Notes under the pieces: generated by a model
The model's database searches: none
The model's input: only the letters and a program-made list of their open reading frames with translations
What the model was told of the DNA's origin: nothing
Shown here: positions 52,065 to 60,036 of the stretch, in pieces
How the letters are laid out: every line of letters begins with the position of its first letter
Numbering within the stretch: position 1 is the stretch's first letter
Program-made: the position numbers and the translations under genes
NCBI GenBank assembly: GCA_965226565.1
Contig: CBDDDI010000004.1
Span: 248,001 to 312,000 of the forward strand
Source: SZUA-444 sp965226565
GTDB taxonomy: Bacteria > Bacillota > Clostridia > Oscillospirales > Ruminococcaceae
Reading direction: 5' to 3'
Length of the DNA: 64,000 nt

Positions 52065-53234
52065 TTACTCCTTAATGACTAATTTTTCAAAAGACTCGCC
52101 TTCTATATCATTTTTAACATCAAGTAAATCACAAACTGTTTTACCAATATCAGAAAAACTTTTTCTAATATTCAAATTAACACCACTTTTAATTTTCTGG
52201 CCATAAATAAGCATAGGAATATATTCTCTTGAATGATCCGTACTTTCAGTTGATGGATCACAGCCATGGTCAGCAGTGATTATTAAAACATCATCTTGTT
52301 TCAGCATTTGAGCAAGCTTATTAATTTCTTTATCTATTTTATTTAAAGCGTTTGTATAACCTTTAACATCATTTCTGTGTCCAAAAAGCATATCAAAATC
52401 AACTAAATTAACAAAACATAAACCTTCAAAATCTTTATTAGCAAATTCATATGTTTTTTCCATACCATCAGTGTTATTTAAAGTTCTTACAAATTGAGTA
52501 ATACCTTCACCATTAAAAATATCATATATTTTTCCTACACCAATAACATCTTTTCTAGCATATTGAATATAATCTAGCATAGTGTCCACCGGAGGAGTAA
52601 GTGAATAATCATGCCTGTTTGATGTTCTTTTATAATCAGGATAAGTTCCAACAAATGGCCTTGCAATAACTCTTCCAACACTATGTTCACCTGTTAACAT
52701 CTTCCTTGCTATTTCACAATAATTATATAATTCATCAACAGGCACAATTTCTTCATTAGCAGCAATTTGCCATACACTATCAGCAGAAGTATATACAATT
52801 AAACCGCCAGTTTTAACATGTTCTTGACCATAATCCATTAAAACTTTAGTACCTGAATATGGTTTGTTACACAAAACTTTTCTACCTGTCTTTTCTTCAA
52901 ATTCTCTAATAAGTTCTTCTGGAAAACCATTTGGATATGTTGGAAATGGTTCTTTTGAAATTAATCCACTTATCTCCCAATGGCCTGTTGTAGTGTCTTT
53001 TCCTTTAGAAACCTCTTCTAATTTTCCAAAGCTTCCTATTGGATTTTCACATTTGCCTCCATACTCAAGTCCATCAATATTAAAAATACCAAGTTTTTTT
53101 AAAAAAGGAATATTAAGCTGACCTGTATTAAAACAAGCTTTAAGCGTATTGCTGCCTTTATCTCCGAACAAATCTGCGTCTGGCAATTCTCCGACACCAA
53201 CACTATCAAGAACTAATAAAAATACTCTTTTCAT
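52065..53234 (-). CDS. deoB: Phosphopentomutase
   Basis: 389 aa alkaline-phosphatase-superfamily enzyme. LVLDSVGVGELPDADLFGD (residues 7-25) with metal-binding Asp; DTTTGHWEISGL with the phosphothreonine; VDFDMLFGHRNDVKGY and ITADHGCDPSTESTDHSRE with the remaining metal ligands. It converts (deoxy)ribose-1-P to the 5-phosphate, which goes to DeoC or the pentose phosphate pathway through RpiB. AAGGAG precedes the ATG; deoC is 13 nt upstream. Confidence 0.96.
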   Translation of the reverse strand: MKRVFLLVLDSVGVGELPDADLFGDKGSNTLKACFNTGQLNIPFLKKLGIFNIDGLEYGGKCENPIGSFGKLEEVSKGKDTTTGHWEISGLISKEPFPTYPNGFPEELIREFEEKTGRKVLCNKPYSGTKVLMDYGQEHVKTGGLIVYTSADSVWQIAANEEIVPVDELYNYCEIARKMLTGEHSVGRVIARPFVGTYPDYKRTSNRHDYSLTPPVDTMLDYIQYARKDVIGVGKIYDIFNGEGITQFVRTLNNTDGMEKTYEFANKDFEGLCFVNLVDFDMLFGHRNDVKGYTNALNKIDKEINKLAQMLKQDDVLIITADHGCDPSTESTDHSREYIPMLIYGQKIKSGVNLNIRKSFSDIGKTVCDLLDVKNDIEGESFEKLVIKE

Positions 53235-53247
53235 ACTAATTCTCCTT

Positions 53248-53901
53248 TTATTTTTGATTTAGCAAAATATTAACTGCAGAACTAGTTCCAATACGTGAGC
53301 AACCTTCTTTAATAAACATTTCTAAATCTTCTTTAGACCTAACTCCGCCTGCAGCTTTAATTTTAACATCAGAATCTATATGCTTTTTAAAAAGTTTAAT
53401 ATCTTCTATTTTAGCACCATCAGTACCAAATCCTGTAGATGTCTTTATATAATCCGCACCAGCATTTGAAACACATTTACAAAGACTAATTTTCTCATCT
53501 TGATTCAAATAACAAGTTTCAATAATAACTTTCAAAATTTTATCTTTACAAACTTTTTTTATTGCCTTAATTTCGTCTGTAACTTTTTCAAAATCACCAT
53601 TTTTAACATCTGTTAAATTAACAACCATATCAATCTCATTAGCACCATCTTCAATAGCTTGATTAGTTTCAAAAACTTTCACCTGTATAGTATTATATCC
53701 TAAAGGAAATCCAATTACAGTACAAATATTAATTTTATCTCCAAAATCATCTCTAATCTTTTTAACATAACATGGTGGAACACAAATTGATGCTGTTTTA
53801 TATTCCAAAGCTTCTTCACAAAGTTTTTTTATATCTTCTAAACAAGAAACTGGTTTTAAAAGAGTGTGATCAATTTTATTAAAAATTTCTTTATTATCCA
53901 T
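53248..53901 (-). CDS. deoC: Deoxyribose-phosphate aldolase
   Basis: 217 aa TIM barrel. DHTLLKP near the start, then EIDMVVNLTDVKNG (residues about 89-102), the Schiff-base Lys in DYIKTSTGFG (about 150-159) and the second active-site Lys in VKIKAAGGVRS. It splits deoxyribose-5-P to GAP and acetaldehyde, completing deoxynucleoside catabolism. AGGTGG precedes the ATG. Confidence 0.96.
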   Translation of the reverse strand: MDNKEIFNKIDHTLLKPVSCLEDIKKLCEEALEYKTASICVPPCYVKKIRDDFGDKINICTVIGFPLGYNTIQVKVFETNQAIEDGANEIDMVVNLTDVKNGDFEKVTDEIKAIKKVCKDKILKVIIETCYLNQDEKISLCKCVSNAGADYIKTSTGFGTDGAKIEDIKLFKKHIDSDVKIKAAGGVRSKEDLEMFIKEGCSRIGTSSAVNILLNQK

Positions 53902-53919
53902 AATACCACCTATTCAAAT

Positions 53920-54471
53920 TCATATTAAATCATTAAACAGCTTTATAAACTGATTTTCAACTTCTTTAAAATCTCTACAAGAAAAATCATGCTGAATTTC
54001 ACATGGCATTTCTTCAATAAATATTTTTCTATTCATAAGATTCACAAACTCATTTTGAAGCATAATATTATCAATTTCTTTAATAATAATATGTTCATCC
54101 TCTGAAATATTATCTATATCAAAAGCTTTATAAATAACATCTTGCAAAACTTTTTCAACTTCAATATACTTATCTAAATTTCTTTTAACAGGTCTTATAA
54201 TATCCGCAATATAAGCTTCGCTTGCATCATGAAGAAGAAGTAACAACTGAATTCTTTTTGAATATCCTCTTGCTTTAGCTTCAAGACAACAACAAATACT
54301 GTGCTGAGCAACAGAAAAAAAACTTTTAATATGTCCATTTGCTCTAGACATAAAAGACAAAGCATGTGCAATATCATTAATACTAATATCTTCTGGTTTT
54401 GGATCAATTGGATTCATTTTAATATCAGAATACGTCAAAATATAATTTGGATCTAAAAATAAATTATTCAT
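53920..54471 (-). CDS. HD-domain phosphohydrolase (YfbR-like)
   Basis: 183 aa from ATG 54471 (AAAGG 7-8 nt upstream). A first ATG at 54489 abuts the preceding stop (TAAATG) and is a possible alternative through coupling. HD motifs: SVAQHSICCCLEA (His), LLLLHDASEAYIADI (His-Asp) and a later KEIDNIMLQNEF with Asp. YfbR-type enzymes dephosphorylate dNMPs; being between deoC and a CDF gene supports a nucleotide role. Substrate inferred only. Confidence 0.85.
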   Translation of the reverse strand: MNNLFLDPNYILTYSDIKMNPIDPKPEDISINDIAHALSFMSRANGHIKSFFSVAQHSICCCLEAKARGYSKRIQLLLLLHDASEAYIADIIRPVKRNLDKYIEVEKVLQDVIYKAFDIDNISEDEHIIIKEIDNIMLQNEFVNLMNRKIFIEEMPCEIQHDFSCRDFKEVENQFIKLFNDLI

Positions 54472-54489
54472 AAAAAAACCTTTCGTCAT

Positions 54490-55650
54490 TTATTCTTTAT
54501 CAATACTTATAACACTATTATATTTTTCATCAATATTTTTTATTTCTTTTTCTATCATTTGAATAAGATCATCATCTTTTATTTTATACTGAAAAGGTAT
54601 ACATACATCAAAAATCAAATTAGTGTGACTTTCACCACTAACAATTCTAAAATCATGCATAGATATTTCTTCATCAATTTCATTAATAATCTCTTTAACT
54701 TTTTGTCCAAGTTCCAAAGTTTGTTCATCATTAACATCAATAGGATCCATATGAATAACACAATCACAAATAAAGTGGTTTTTCATATCATTTTCAATAT
54801 TATCTATTTCATCGTGAATTTTGAGTATATCAATATCACAAGGAACTTCAGCATGCAAAGAAATAACAGATCTTCCAACACCATAATTATGAACTATAAC
54901 ATCATGAACACCTCTAACAATGTCATATTCTAATACATAATCTTTAATACTATCAATATATTCTTTACTAGGAGCTTTTCCAACAAGTTGATCAATCATA
55001 GATTTAGCACTACTTATTCCAGTAATAAAAATCAAAATTGCTAATATCAAACCTAAAAAACCATCAATATTAATATTAAATGCAGTAGATAAAAATACAC
55101 CAATTAAAACAATTCCAGATGCTCCAACATCATTAAAACTATCTTTAGCAGTAGCAGCAATTGTTTGTGAATCTATAATTCTACTTATTTTGTTATTAAA
55201 CAAAAATAGCCAAAACTTCACAAACATTGAAACAACTAAAATTATTACAGCAGAAATCTCAAACACAGGATTTTGAGGATTAATAATTTTCTCAAAAGAT
55301 GTCTTTCCAATTTCAATACCAGCCATAATGATCATAATTGATATTATAAATCCTGATATGTATTCAAATCTACCATGTCCAAAAGGATGTTCTCTATCAG
55401 CTGGTTTAGATGACATTTTAAAACCAATTAAAGAAACAACAGCAGAACCAGCATCAGAAATATTATTAAAAGCATCAGCCATAATAGATATTGAAGATGA
55501 TAATAATCCAACAATTAATTTACCAGCAAACAAAATAATGTTCGCTATAATTCCAACTCCGCCACTAAGGTTACCATATTCTATTCTAACACTTGAATTT
55601 TTAACATCTTCTTTATTCTTTACAAAAAGATTTATCAAAAAATTCGTCAT
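54490..55650 (-). CDS. Cation diffusion facilitator family transporter
   Basis: 386 aa. Six membrane helices, with the metal-site Asp residues in SSISIMADAFNNISDAGSAVV (split over residues 53-73) and the paired helix V segment TIAATAKDSFNDVGASG; HPFGHGRFEYISG is the conserved loop. The C-terminal domain (about 290-386) is His/Asp-rich and cytoplasmic. It exports Zn2+, Mn2+ or Fe2+ against H+. It sits 6 nt after the GtrA frame and touches the HD gene. AAAGGAG precedes the ATG. Confidence 0.93.
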   Translation of the reverse strand: MTNFLINLFVKNKEDVKNSSVRIEYGNLSGGVGIIANIILFAGKLIVGLLSSSISIMADAFNNISDAGSAVVSLIGFKMSSKPADREHPFGHGRFEYISGFIISIMIIMAGIEIGKTSFEKIINPQNPVFEISAVIILVVSMFVKFWLFLFNNKISRIIDSQTIAATAKDSFNDVGASGIVLIGVFLSTAFNINIDGFLGLILAILIFITGISSAKSMIDQLVGKAPSKEYIDSIKDYVLEYDIVRGVHDVIVHNYGVGRSVISLHAEVPCDIDILKIHDEIDNIENDMKNHFICDCVIHMDPIDVNDEQTLELGQKVKEIINEIDEEISMHDFRIVSGESHTNLIFDVCIPFQYKIKDDDLIQMIEKEIKNIDEKYNSVISIDKE

Positions 55651-55656
55651 AAAAAG

Positions 55657-56028
55657 CTACTCCTTTTTTTCTTTGAAAACATATACCTTGCTAATTATAT
55701 AATTCATAATTAACACTACAATTGTAGCAATTAATTTTATAAGTATGTCATTAAATTTTAGTAAAGTTGCAAAAACAAGCATAATAAGCATTTCTACACC
55801 ATATGAAAATAATCTTCCACCAAAAAATGAAATCATTTGACGTAAAAAATCATTAATTCCTTTTGTAGGACTATTAAAAACCCAGATTCTATTTGTAAAA
55901 AACGCAAAAGTAACTGCTAAAACCCAGCTTATTGTAGTCGACCAAAGCTCATGTACTCCAACTAAATTATTAAACACCCAAAATGTTACAAGCCCAACAA
56001 CTGTTGTCCATGCACCAAAAAAATGCAT
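55657..56028 (-). CDS. GtrA-family membrane protein, main reading frame (5' end frameshifted)
   Basis: 123 aa in this frame, four membrane helices: WTTVVGLVTFWVFNNLVG, WVLAVTFAFFTNRIWVF, LFSYGVEMLIMLVFATLL and LIKLIATIVVLIMNYIISK. FTNRIWVF and NYIISKVYVF are GtrA-family marks. GtrA proteins are linked to flipping of undecaprenyl-linked sugars or teichoic acid glycosylation. This frame opens at an ATG without a usable ribosome site. The expected N-terminus (MLDNFFEF... ending ILYAFF) lies in another frame just upstream and joins across a run of seven T, as described in the next entry. Confidence 0.82.
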   Translation of the reverse strand: MHFFGAWTTVVGLVTFWVFNNLVGVHELWSTTISWVLAVTFAFFTNRIWVFNSPTKGINDFLRQMISFFGGRLFSYGVEMLIMLVFATLLKFNDILIKLIATIVVLIMNYIISKVYVFKEKKE

Positions 56029-56119
56029 ATAATATTATATCTTTTCTTTTTTCATATAAAGGTCTAAATTTTCTTATAACAGGTATAGAAAAAATAAACT
56101 CAAAAAAATTATCTAACAA
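56017..56119 (-). pseudogene. Out-of-frame N-terminal part of the GtrA gene
   Basis: A TTG at 56119 with AGGAAGTGA upstream opens a frame reading LDNFFEFIFSIPVIRKF, RPLYEKRKDIILYAFF, then leaves frame at the T7 tract (56023-56017). Six T would join it to GAWTTVVGLVTF, giving ILYAFFGAWTTVVG, the normal GtrA start. It is either a real frameshift, transcriptional slippage or a one-base sequence error. Confidence 0.8.
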
Positions 56120-56151
56120 AAAATCACTTCCTAATTTACATTATACAAAGA

Positions 56152-56180
56152 TTGCAATTGTTTAAAAATAATGTTAAAAT
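56152..56180 (+). promoter_or_regulatory. Predicted promoter of the MNT-like/HEPN pair
   Basis: TTGCAA (56152-56157), 17-nt spacer, TAAAAT (56175-56180), the same arrangement as the gap promoter. Confidence 0.6.
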
Positions 56181-56251
56181 ATTTGATGAGATACTAATCA
56201 TATCTTTTAAAAATGAACCCCAAGTAATAACGTAAATGTAAGGAGATTTTT

Positions 56252-56566
56252 ATGAAACATCACCCTATTATTTCTGATTTGATAAATCAAATTTTAGATT
56301 TTTCAAATCCTATAAAAATCATACTTTATAATAAAAAAATAAATATAAATGATGAACTTACATCTTTTAAATTATGCGTTATAGTGCCAGATGATACTAA
56401 TATACCTTCTCTTGAAAGCAAACTTTATTTAGAACTTAATTGTGAGAATCCATTTAATGTTCTTATATATAAAATTTCTGAATGGGATTGTTTAATAGAA
56501 GATGATACTTCATTTGCCTCTACAATATTAAAAACGGGGGTTTGTGTTTATGAGTTACAGATATAA
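56252..56566 (+). CDS. Degenerate MNT-type nucleotidyltransferase partner
   Basis: 104 aa. Secondary pattern and position fit a minimal nucleotidyltransferase: LYNKKININDELTSF then KLCVIV (residues 25-45) lines up without gaps to the MNT core LFGSRARG...SDIDLLVV, but the Gly-Ser pair is Asn-Lys and the two catalytic Asp are Phe and Leu. The C-terminal part contains VLIYKISEWDCLIEDDTSFASTI. It is therefore predicted to be catalytically dead. AAGGAG precedes the ATG, and its stop overlaps the HEPN start by 17 nt, a toxin-antitoxin-like layout. Confidence 0.68.
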   Translation: MKHHPIISDLINQILDFSNPIKIILYNKKININDELTSFKLCVIVPDDTNIPSLESKLYLELNCENPFNVLIYKISEWDCLIEDDTSFASTILKTGVCVYELQI

Positions 56567-57005
56567 TACCTCTGATAGTAAAAGATATTTTGATTGGCTT
56601 TATCATGCAAATCTTGATTATATCGCTGCAAGAACTCTTATTAAAAATCAGCGTTGTAATCTTTCAGCTGCGTTTCATTGCCAACAATGCATAGAAAAAG
56701 CTTTAAAAGGTTATATGCTGTTTAAAAAGAGAAAACTTTTTGATGGCCATAACCTTACTTGGCTTTGTAAACAAGCTGCACTTATGGACAACCATTTTAA
56801 AGAATATCTATTATCTAGCGTTATGCTTAATAAATACTACATAGAAACAAGATATCCTGCTGATATTCCTCTTTCTATTACTAATGAAGATGCGGCTCAA
56901 TTATTAGAAACAACTACTGATATGCTTAATTTTATATGTGAACAATTAAAATTTGATTTTCAAAGTTATTATAAAAAAACAAAAAAATATAAATACAAAA
57001 AGTGA
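56550..57005 (+). CDS. HEPN-domain protein
   Basis: 151 aa from ATG 56550 (GGGGG 9 nt upstream). Helical HEPN fold: ANLDYIAARTLIKNQRCN (residues 20-37), AAFHCQQCIEKALKGYML (40-57) and FDGHNLTWLCKQA (64-76). Arg61 and His67 form an R-x5-H pair of the RNase type seen in toxin HEPN proteins. Together with the MNT-like gene it forms a HEPN/MNT pair. With the nucleotidyltransferase degenerate, AMPylation cannot neutralise it; it could be a non-toxic domesticated pair or use protein binding only. Confidence 0.85.
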   Translation: MSYRYNTSDSKRYFDWLYHANLDYIAARTLIKNQRCNLSAAFHCQQCIEKALKGYMLFKKRKLFDGHNLTWLCKQAALMDNHFKEYLLSSVMLNKYYIETRYPADIPLSITNEDAAQLLETTTDMLNFICEQLKFDFQSYYKKTKKYKYKK

Positions 57006-57032
57006 GCCTTGCTTATGCTGCAAGGCTTTATA
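57005..57032. terminator. Terminator between the HEPN gene and the small membrane protein gene
   Basis: AGCCTTGC (57005-57012) pairs perfectly with GCAAGGCT (57020-57027). The T-tract is TTATATT on the plus strand and CACTTTTTG on the minus strand. Confidence 0.75.
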
Positions 57033-57037
57033 TTAGA

Positions 57038-57157
57038 TTAATCTACAACAAAATATTTTTTCATTTTTGTTGCCCAAAGTTCTGACATTAGTTTTATTGA
57101 AAACAAACTTCCTAAAACAATAGCTATGAATATTAATACTTTAAGCATATTTTTCAT
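57038..57157 (-). CDS. Small membrane protein, 39 aa
   Basis: ATG at 57157 behind CAGGGGG (6-7 nt spacing). The protein starts MKNMLKVLIFIAIVLGSLF and ends KKYFVVD. It is one membrane helix (residues 5-24) flanked by Lys. It lies convergent to the HEPN gene with a terminator between. Size is below usual annotation cut-offs; the ribosome site and composition support it. Function unknown. Confidence 0.55.
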   Translation of the reverse strand: MKNMLKVLIFIAIVLGSLFSIKLMSELWATKMKKYFVVD

Positions 57158-57268
57158 AGTATTCCCCCTGTTCAACATTATTTTAATACATTATACCACT
57201 TTTTATCCAAATTTGAAAGATAATACTGAGATTTTTCTTAATTAATTAAAAAACGTAAAGGATTTTTT

Positions 57269-58717
57269 ATGAATAAAAACAAACCCCAAAACAGTTATTC
57301 AAAATTATTATCAAATACCATTATTTTTGCTATTGGTTCTTTTAGCTCAAAAATATTGGCTTTTTTAATGATATCTATATACACAAATGTTTTGGAACCT
57401 AAAGAACTTGGAAAAGTTGATAATATGATTCAACTTGCTAATTTATTAATCCCACTTGCTACTTTATCTATTTCTGAAAGTATAATTAGATATGGACTTG
57501 ATAGAAAATACAATAAATCAACTGTATTTACAACTGGAATACTTATAAACCTTGGTGGAATGTTAATTTTTGCTTTGTTAATGCCTTTAATATCAATGAC
57601 TAAATACGTAAAAGGTTGGGGAGTTTATATATTAATATATGTAATTACAGCAAGTGTAAAAATGGTAGTATGTGAATTCGTAAGAGCAAGAGGCTTAGTA
57701 AAATTATATGCTTTTAATGGACTTTTAACAACTTTTACAATGATATTATTTAACATTTTATTTTTAATCGTCTTTAAAATGGGAATAACCGGATATATTT
57801 CAGCTATAATAACTTCTGATCTTATATCAATAATTTTTATATTTATAATTGCTGATATACGAAAATTCTTCTCGATTAAATTGTTTGATAAAGCTGTAGC
57901 AAAACAAATGCTTGCATTTTCAATTCCTTTAATTCCAACAACCATAATGTGGTGGATTACAAATGTTTCTGATAGATTTTTAGTTCAACACTTTTTAGGT
58001 CTTCAATCAAATGGATACTATGCTGTATCTTATAAAATTCCAACAATAATTACTACAATTTACGGAATGTTTAGTGCTGCTTGGAATATGTCTGCTATTA
58101 CTGAAAATGAATCTAAAAATAAAAGCAAATTTTATTCAAATGTTTTTAACACAAATCAAGCATTAGTATTTTTAGTTTCATCATTAATCATGCTATTAAT
58201 AATTCCTATTACAAAAGTTTTAGTTTCAAAAGAATATTTTATTTCTTATAAATACACTCCAATATTATTAATTGCTGCAGTTTTCACTTGTTTCTCAAGC
58301 TTTTTTGGAAGTATATATGCTGCAGAAAAAAAGACAAAACATTCGCTTGTAACTAGCGCTTTAGGAGCAGGATTAAATATATCTTTAAACCTTATTCTTA
58401 TTCCAAGCATAGGAATAAACGGTGCTTCATTAGCTACATTTGCTAGCTATTTACTTGTATTTGTTTTAAGAGCTGTTGATGTCAAAAAAATATCCGGCAC
58501 AAAGATTTATATAAGAAAAACCATATACAGCACAATTTTTCTTGCAATTATGACTGTAGCTACACTATATTTAGATGCTTTAATAATGATTTCTGTAACT
58601 ATACCTTGTTTTATATTTGTTGTGTTGATAAACTTTAAACAGCTTCGAAAAGGTCTTAGAAAAGTTTTACCTAAAAAAATAGCAAATCATATTCCTCTTA
58701 TACGAGAAAGGAGATAA
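57269..58717 (+). CDS. Lipopolysaccharide/polysaccharide flippase (MVF/MOP superfamily)
   Basis: 482 aa with 12-14 membrane helices. The N-terminal NTIIFAIGSFSSKILAFLMISIY and the loop NVLEPKELGKVD are typical of Wzx/PST flippases. A basic C-terminus (LRKGLRKVLPKK) follows the last helix. It moves lipid-linked oligosaccharides across the membrane. No glycosyltransferases adjoin; GtrA, the LCP proteins and this flippase are all surface-glycan genes in the same 8 kb. AAAGGA precedes the ATG, and deoD follows after 4 nt. Confidence 0.88.
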   Translation: MNKNKPQNSYSKLLSNTIIFAIGSFSSKILAFLMISIYTNVLEPKELGKVDNMIQLANLLIPLATLSISESIIRYGLDRKYNKSTVFTTGILINLGGMLIFALLMPLISMTKYVKGWGVYILIYVITASVKMVVCEFVRARGLVKLYAFNGLLTTFTMILFNILFLIVFKMGITGYISAIITSDLISIIFIFIIADIRKFFSIKLFDKAVAKQMLAFSIPLIPTTIMWWITNVSDRFLVQHFLGLQSNGYYAVSYKIPTIITTIYGMFSAAWNMSAITENESKNKSKFYSNVFNTNQALVFLVSSLIMLLIIPITKVLVSKEYFISYKYTPILLIAAVFTCFSSFFGSIYAAEKKTKHSLVTSALGAGLNISLNLILIPSIGINGASLATFASYLLVFVLRAVDVKKISGTKIYIRKTIYSTIFLAIMTVATLYLDALIMISVTIPCFIFVVLINFKQLRKGLRKVLPKKIANHIPLIRERR

Positions 58718-58721
58718 TTAT

Positions 58722-59423
58722 ATGCCAACACCACATATTAGTGCACAAAAAGGAGAAATTGCAAAAACTGTTTTAATGCCAGGTGATCCTTTAAGAGCAA
58801 AATTTATTGCTGAAAATTATCTTGATAATGTAAAATGCTACAACACAGTAAGAAACATGCTTGGATTTACAGGAACATACAAAAACAAAGAAATATCTGT
58901 TCAAGGAAGTGGAATGGGTATTCCATCAATGGCTATATATTCTTATGAGCTTTATTCTGAATATGATGTTGATAATATCATTCGTATTGGATCTGCTGGT
59001 GCAATAAAAGATGATATTGAGCTTCGTGACATTGTTATTGGTATGGGAGCTTGTACAAACTCTAATTATGCTGATCAATATAAACTTACAGGAAATTTTG
59101 CTCCAATTGCTTCTTATTCTTTATTAAAACAAGCTGTGAATCAAGCTGAAAAATTAAATGTAAAATATCATATAGGTAATCTTTTATCTAGCGATACTTT
59201 CTATGACGCTGATCCTGATCATTTATTAAAATGGCAAACTATGAATGTGCTTGCTGTAGAAATGGAAGCTGCTGGACTATATATGAACGCAGCTAAACTT
59301 GGTAAAAACGCTTTAGCTATTGCAACAATTTCTGATTGTCCATTAAAAAATCAATTTACAACATCTGAAGAAAGAGAAAAAACTTTCACCACAATGATGG
59401 AAATTGCACTTAATATTAATTAA
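58722..59423 (+). CDS. deoD: Purine-nucleoside phosphorylase, DeoD type
   Basis: 233 aa, usual DeoD size. TPHISAQKGEIAKTVLMPGD (residues 2-21), RNMLGFTGTYKNKEISVQG, then VQGSGMGIPSMAIYSYEL and the Met-Glu motif AVEMEAAGLYMNA. The acid-base Asp in TISDCPL is present. It cleaves purine (deoxy)nucleosides with phosphate. It lies 4 nt after the flippase, away from the rest of the deo genes at 50901-53901, with AAGGAG upstream. Confidence 0.95.
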   Translation: MPTPHISAQKGEIAKTVLMPGDPLRAKFIAENYLDNVKCYNTVRNMLGFTGTYKNKEISVQGSGMGIPSMAIYSYELYSEYDVDNIIRIGSAGAIKDDIELRDIVIGMGACTNSNYADQYKLTGNFAPIASYSLLKQAVNQAEKLNVKYHIGNLLSSDTFYDADPDHLLKWQTMNVLAVEMEAAGLYMNAAKLGKNALAIATISDCPLKNQFTTSEEREKTFTTMMEIALNIN

Positions 59424-59426
59424 TAG

Positions 59427-59455
59427 TTGACAACTAAACTTTTCTTGCATATAAT
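59427..59455 (+). promoter_or_regulatory. Perfect consensus sigma-A promoter
   Basis: TTGACA (59427-59432), 17-nt spacer, TATAAT (59450-59455). It starts just after the deoD stop and drives the two small genes that follow. Confidence 0.9.
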
Positions 59456-59484
59456 ATAAAAATGTCAGAAAGGTATAAACTAGT

Positions 59485-59724
59485 ATGTCTGTGTTATATT
59501 TAATCACTGTAATAATTTGTATTATATTACTTTATAGTGTTGTTGAGGACTCAAAAATATATCATGATATTCCTTTTTTAGAGTGCAAACCTGTTAGAAT
59601 TATTTTTATTGTACTTACTGGATTTATTTTTGGCGGTATAGTTTTGTTTTTATTAAAATTCATTTTAATTCCGCTTATAATTCTGGCTATTATTTATTAT
59701 TTTGTTATAAAAAATAAACATTAA
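59485..59724 (+). CDS. Small membrane protein, 79 aa
   Basis: Not recognised. Two or three membrane helices: VLYLITVIICIILLYSVV (residues 3-20), IIFIVLTGFIFGGIVLFL and LIPLIILAIIYYFVI. A short polar stretch (EDSKIYHDIPFLECK) separates the first two. AGAAAGG precedes the ATG. It lies directly behind a consensus promoter and 18 nt ahead of a YdbC-type gene, so both are expressed together. Confidence 0.7.
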   Translation: MSVLYLITVIICIILLYSVVEDSKIYHDIPFLECKPVRIIFIVLTGFIFGGIVLFLLKFILIPLIILAIIYYFVIKNKH

Positions 59725-59742
59725 TATTGGAGGTCTAAAAAA

Positions 59743-59994
59743 ATGGCAGAACTTAAATTTGAAATTACTAAACACCTTGGTGTTTTATCCGAATCTACAA
59801 GAGGTTGGACAAAAGAACTTAATCTGGTTAGCTGGAACGAACGTGAAGCTAAATATGATTTAAGAGAATGGTCACCTGATCATTCAAGAATGGGTAAAGG
59901 TATTACTCTTACTGAAGAAGATATTGTTTCTTTAACAGAATTACTTAACGATATTGATGGCGAAGATGACATTGATGATAGCCAAATGCTATAA
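59743..59994 (+). CDS. YdbC/PC4-like DNA-binding protein
   Basis: 83 aa. LKFEITKHLGVLSESTRGW (residues 4-22), TKELNLVSWNEREAKYDLREW (23-43) and MGKGITLTEEDI are the YdbC (PF02229, PC4-like) pattern. YdbC binds single-stranded DNA/RNA as a dimer in Lactococcus; a role in transcription or repair is presumed. It ends in an acidic tail (DGEDDIDD). GGAGG precedes the ATG; a strong terminator follows. Confidence 0.9.
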   Translation: MAELKFEITKHLGVLSESTRGWTKELNLVSWNEREAKYDLREWSPDHSRMGKGITLTEEDIVSLTELLNDIDGEDDIDDSQML

Positions 59995-60005
59995 TTTAAT
60001 ATTAA

Positions 60006-60036
60006 AAAAAGCCTACCAAATTTGGTAGGCTTTTTG
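60006..60036. terminator. Bidirectional terminator, perfect palindrome
   Basis: AAAAGCCTACC (60007-60017) pairs with GGTAGGCTTTT (60024-60034) around AAATTT. T-runs on both strands serve the YdbC gene and the convergent CPBP gene. Confidence 0.92.
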
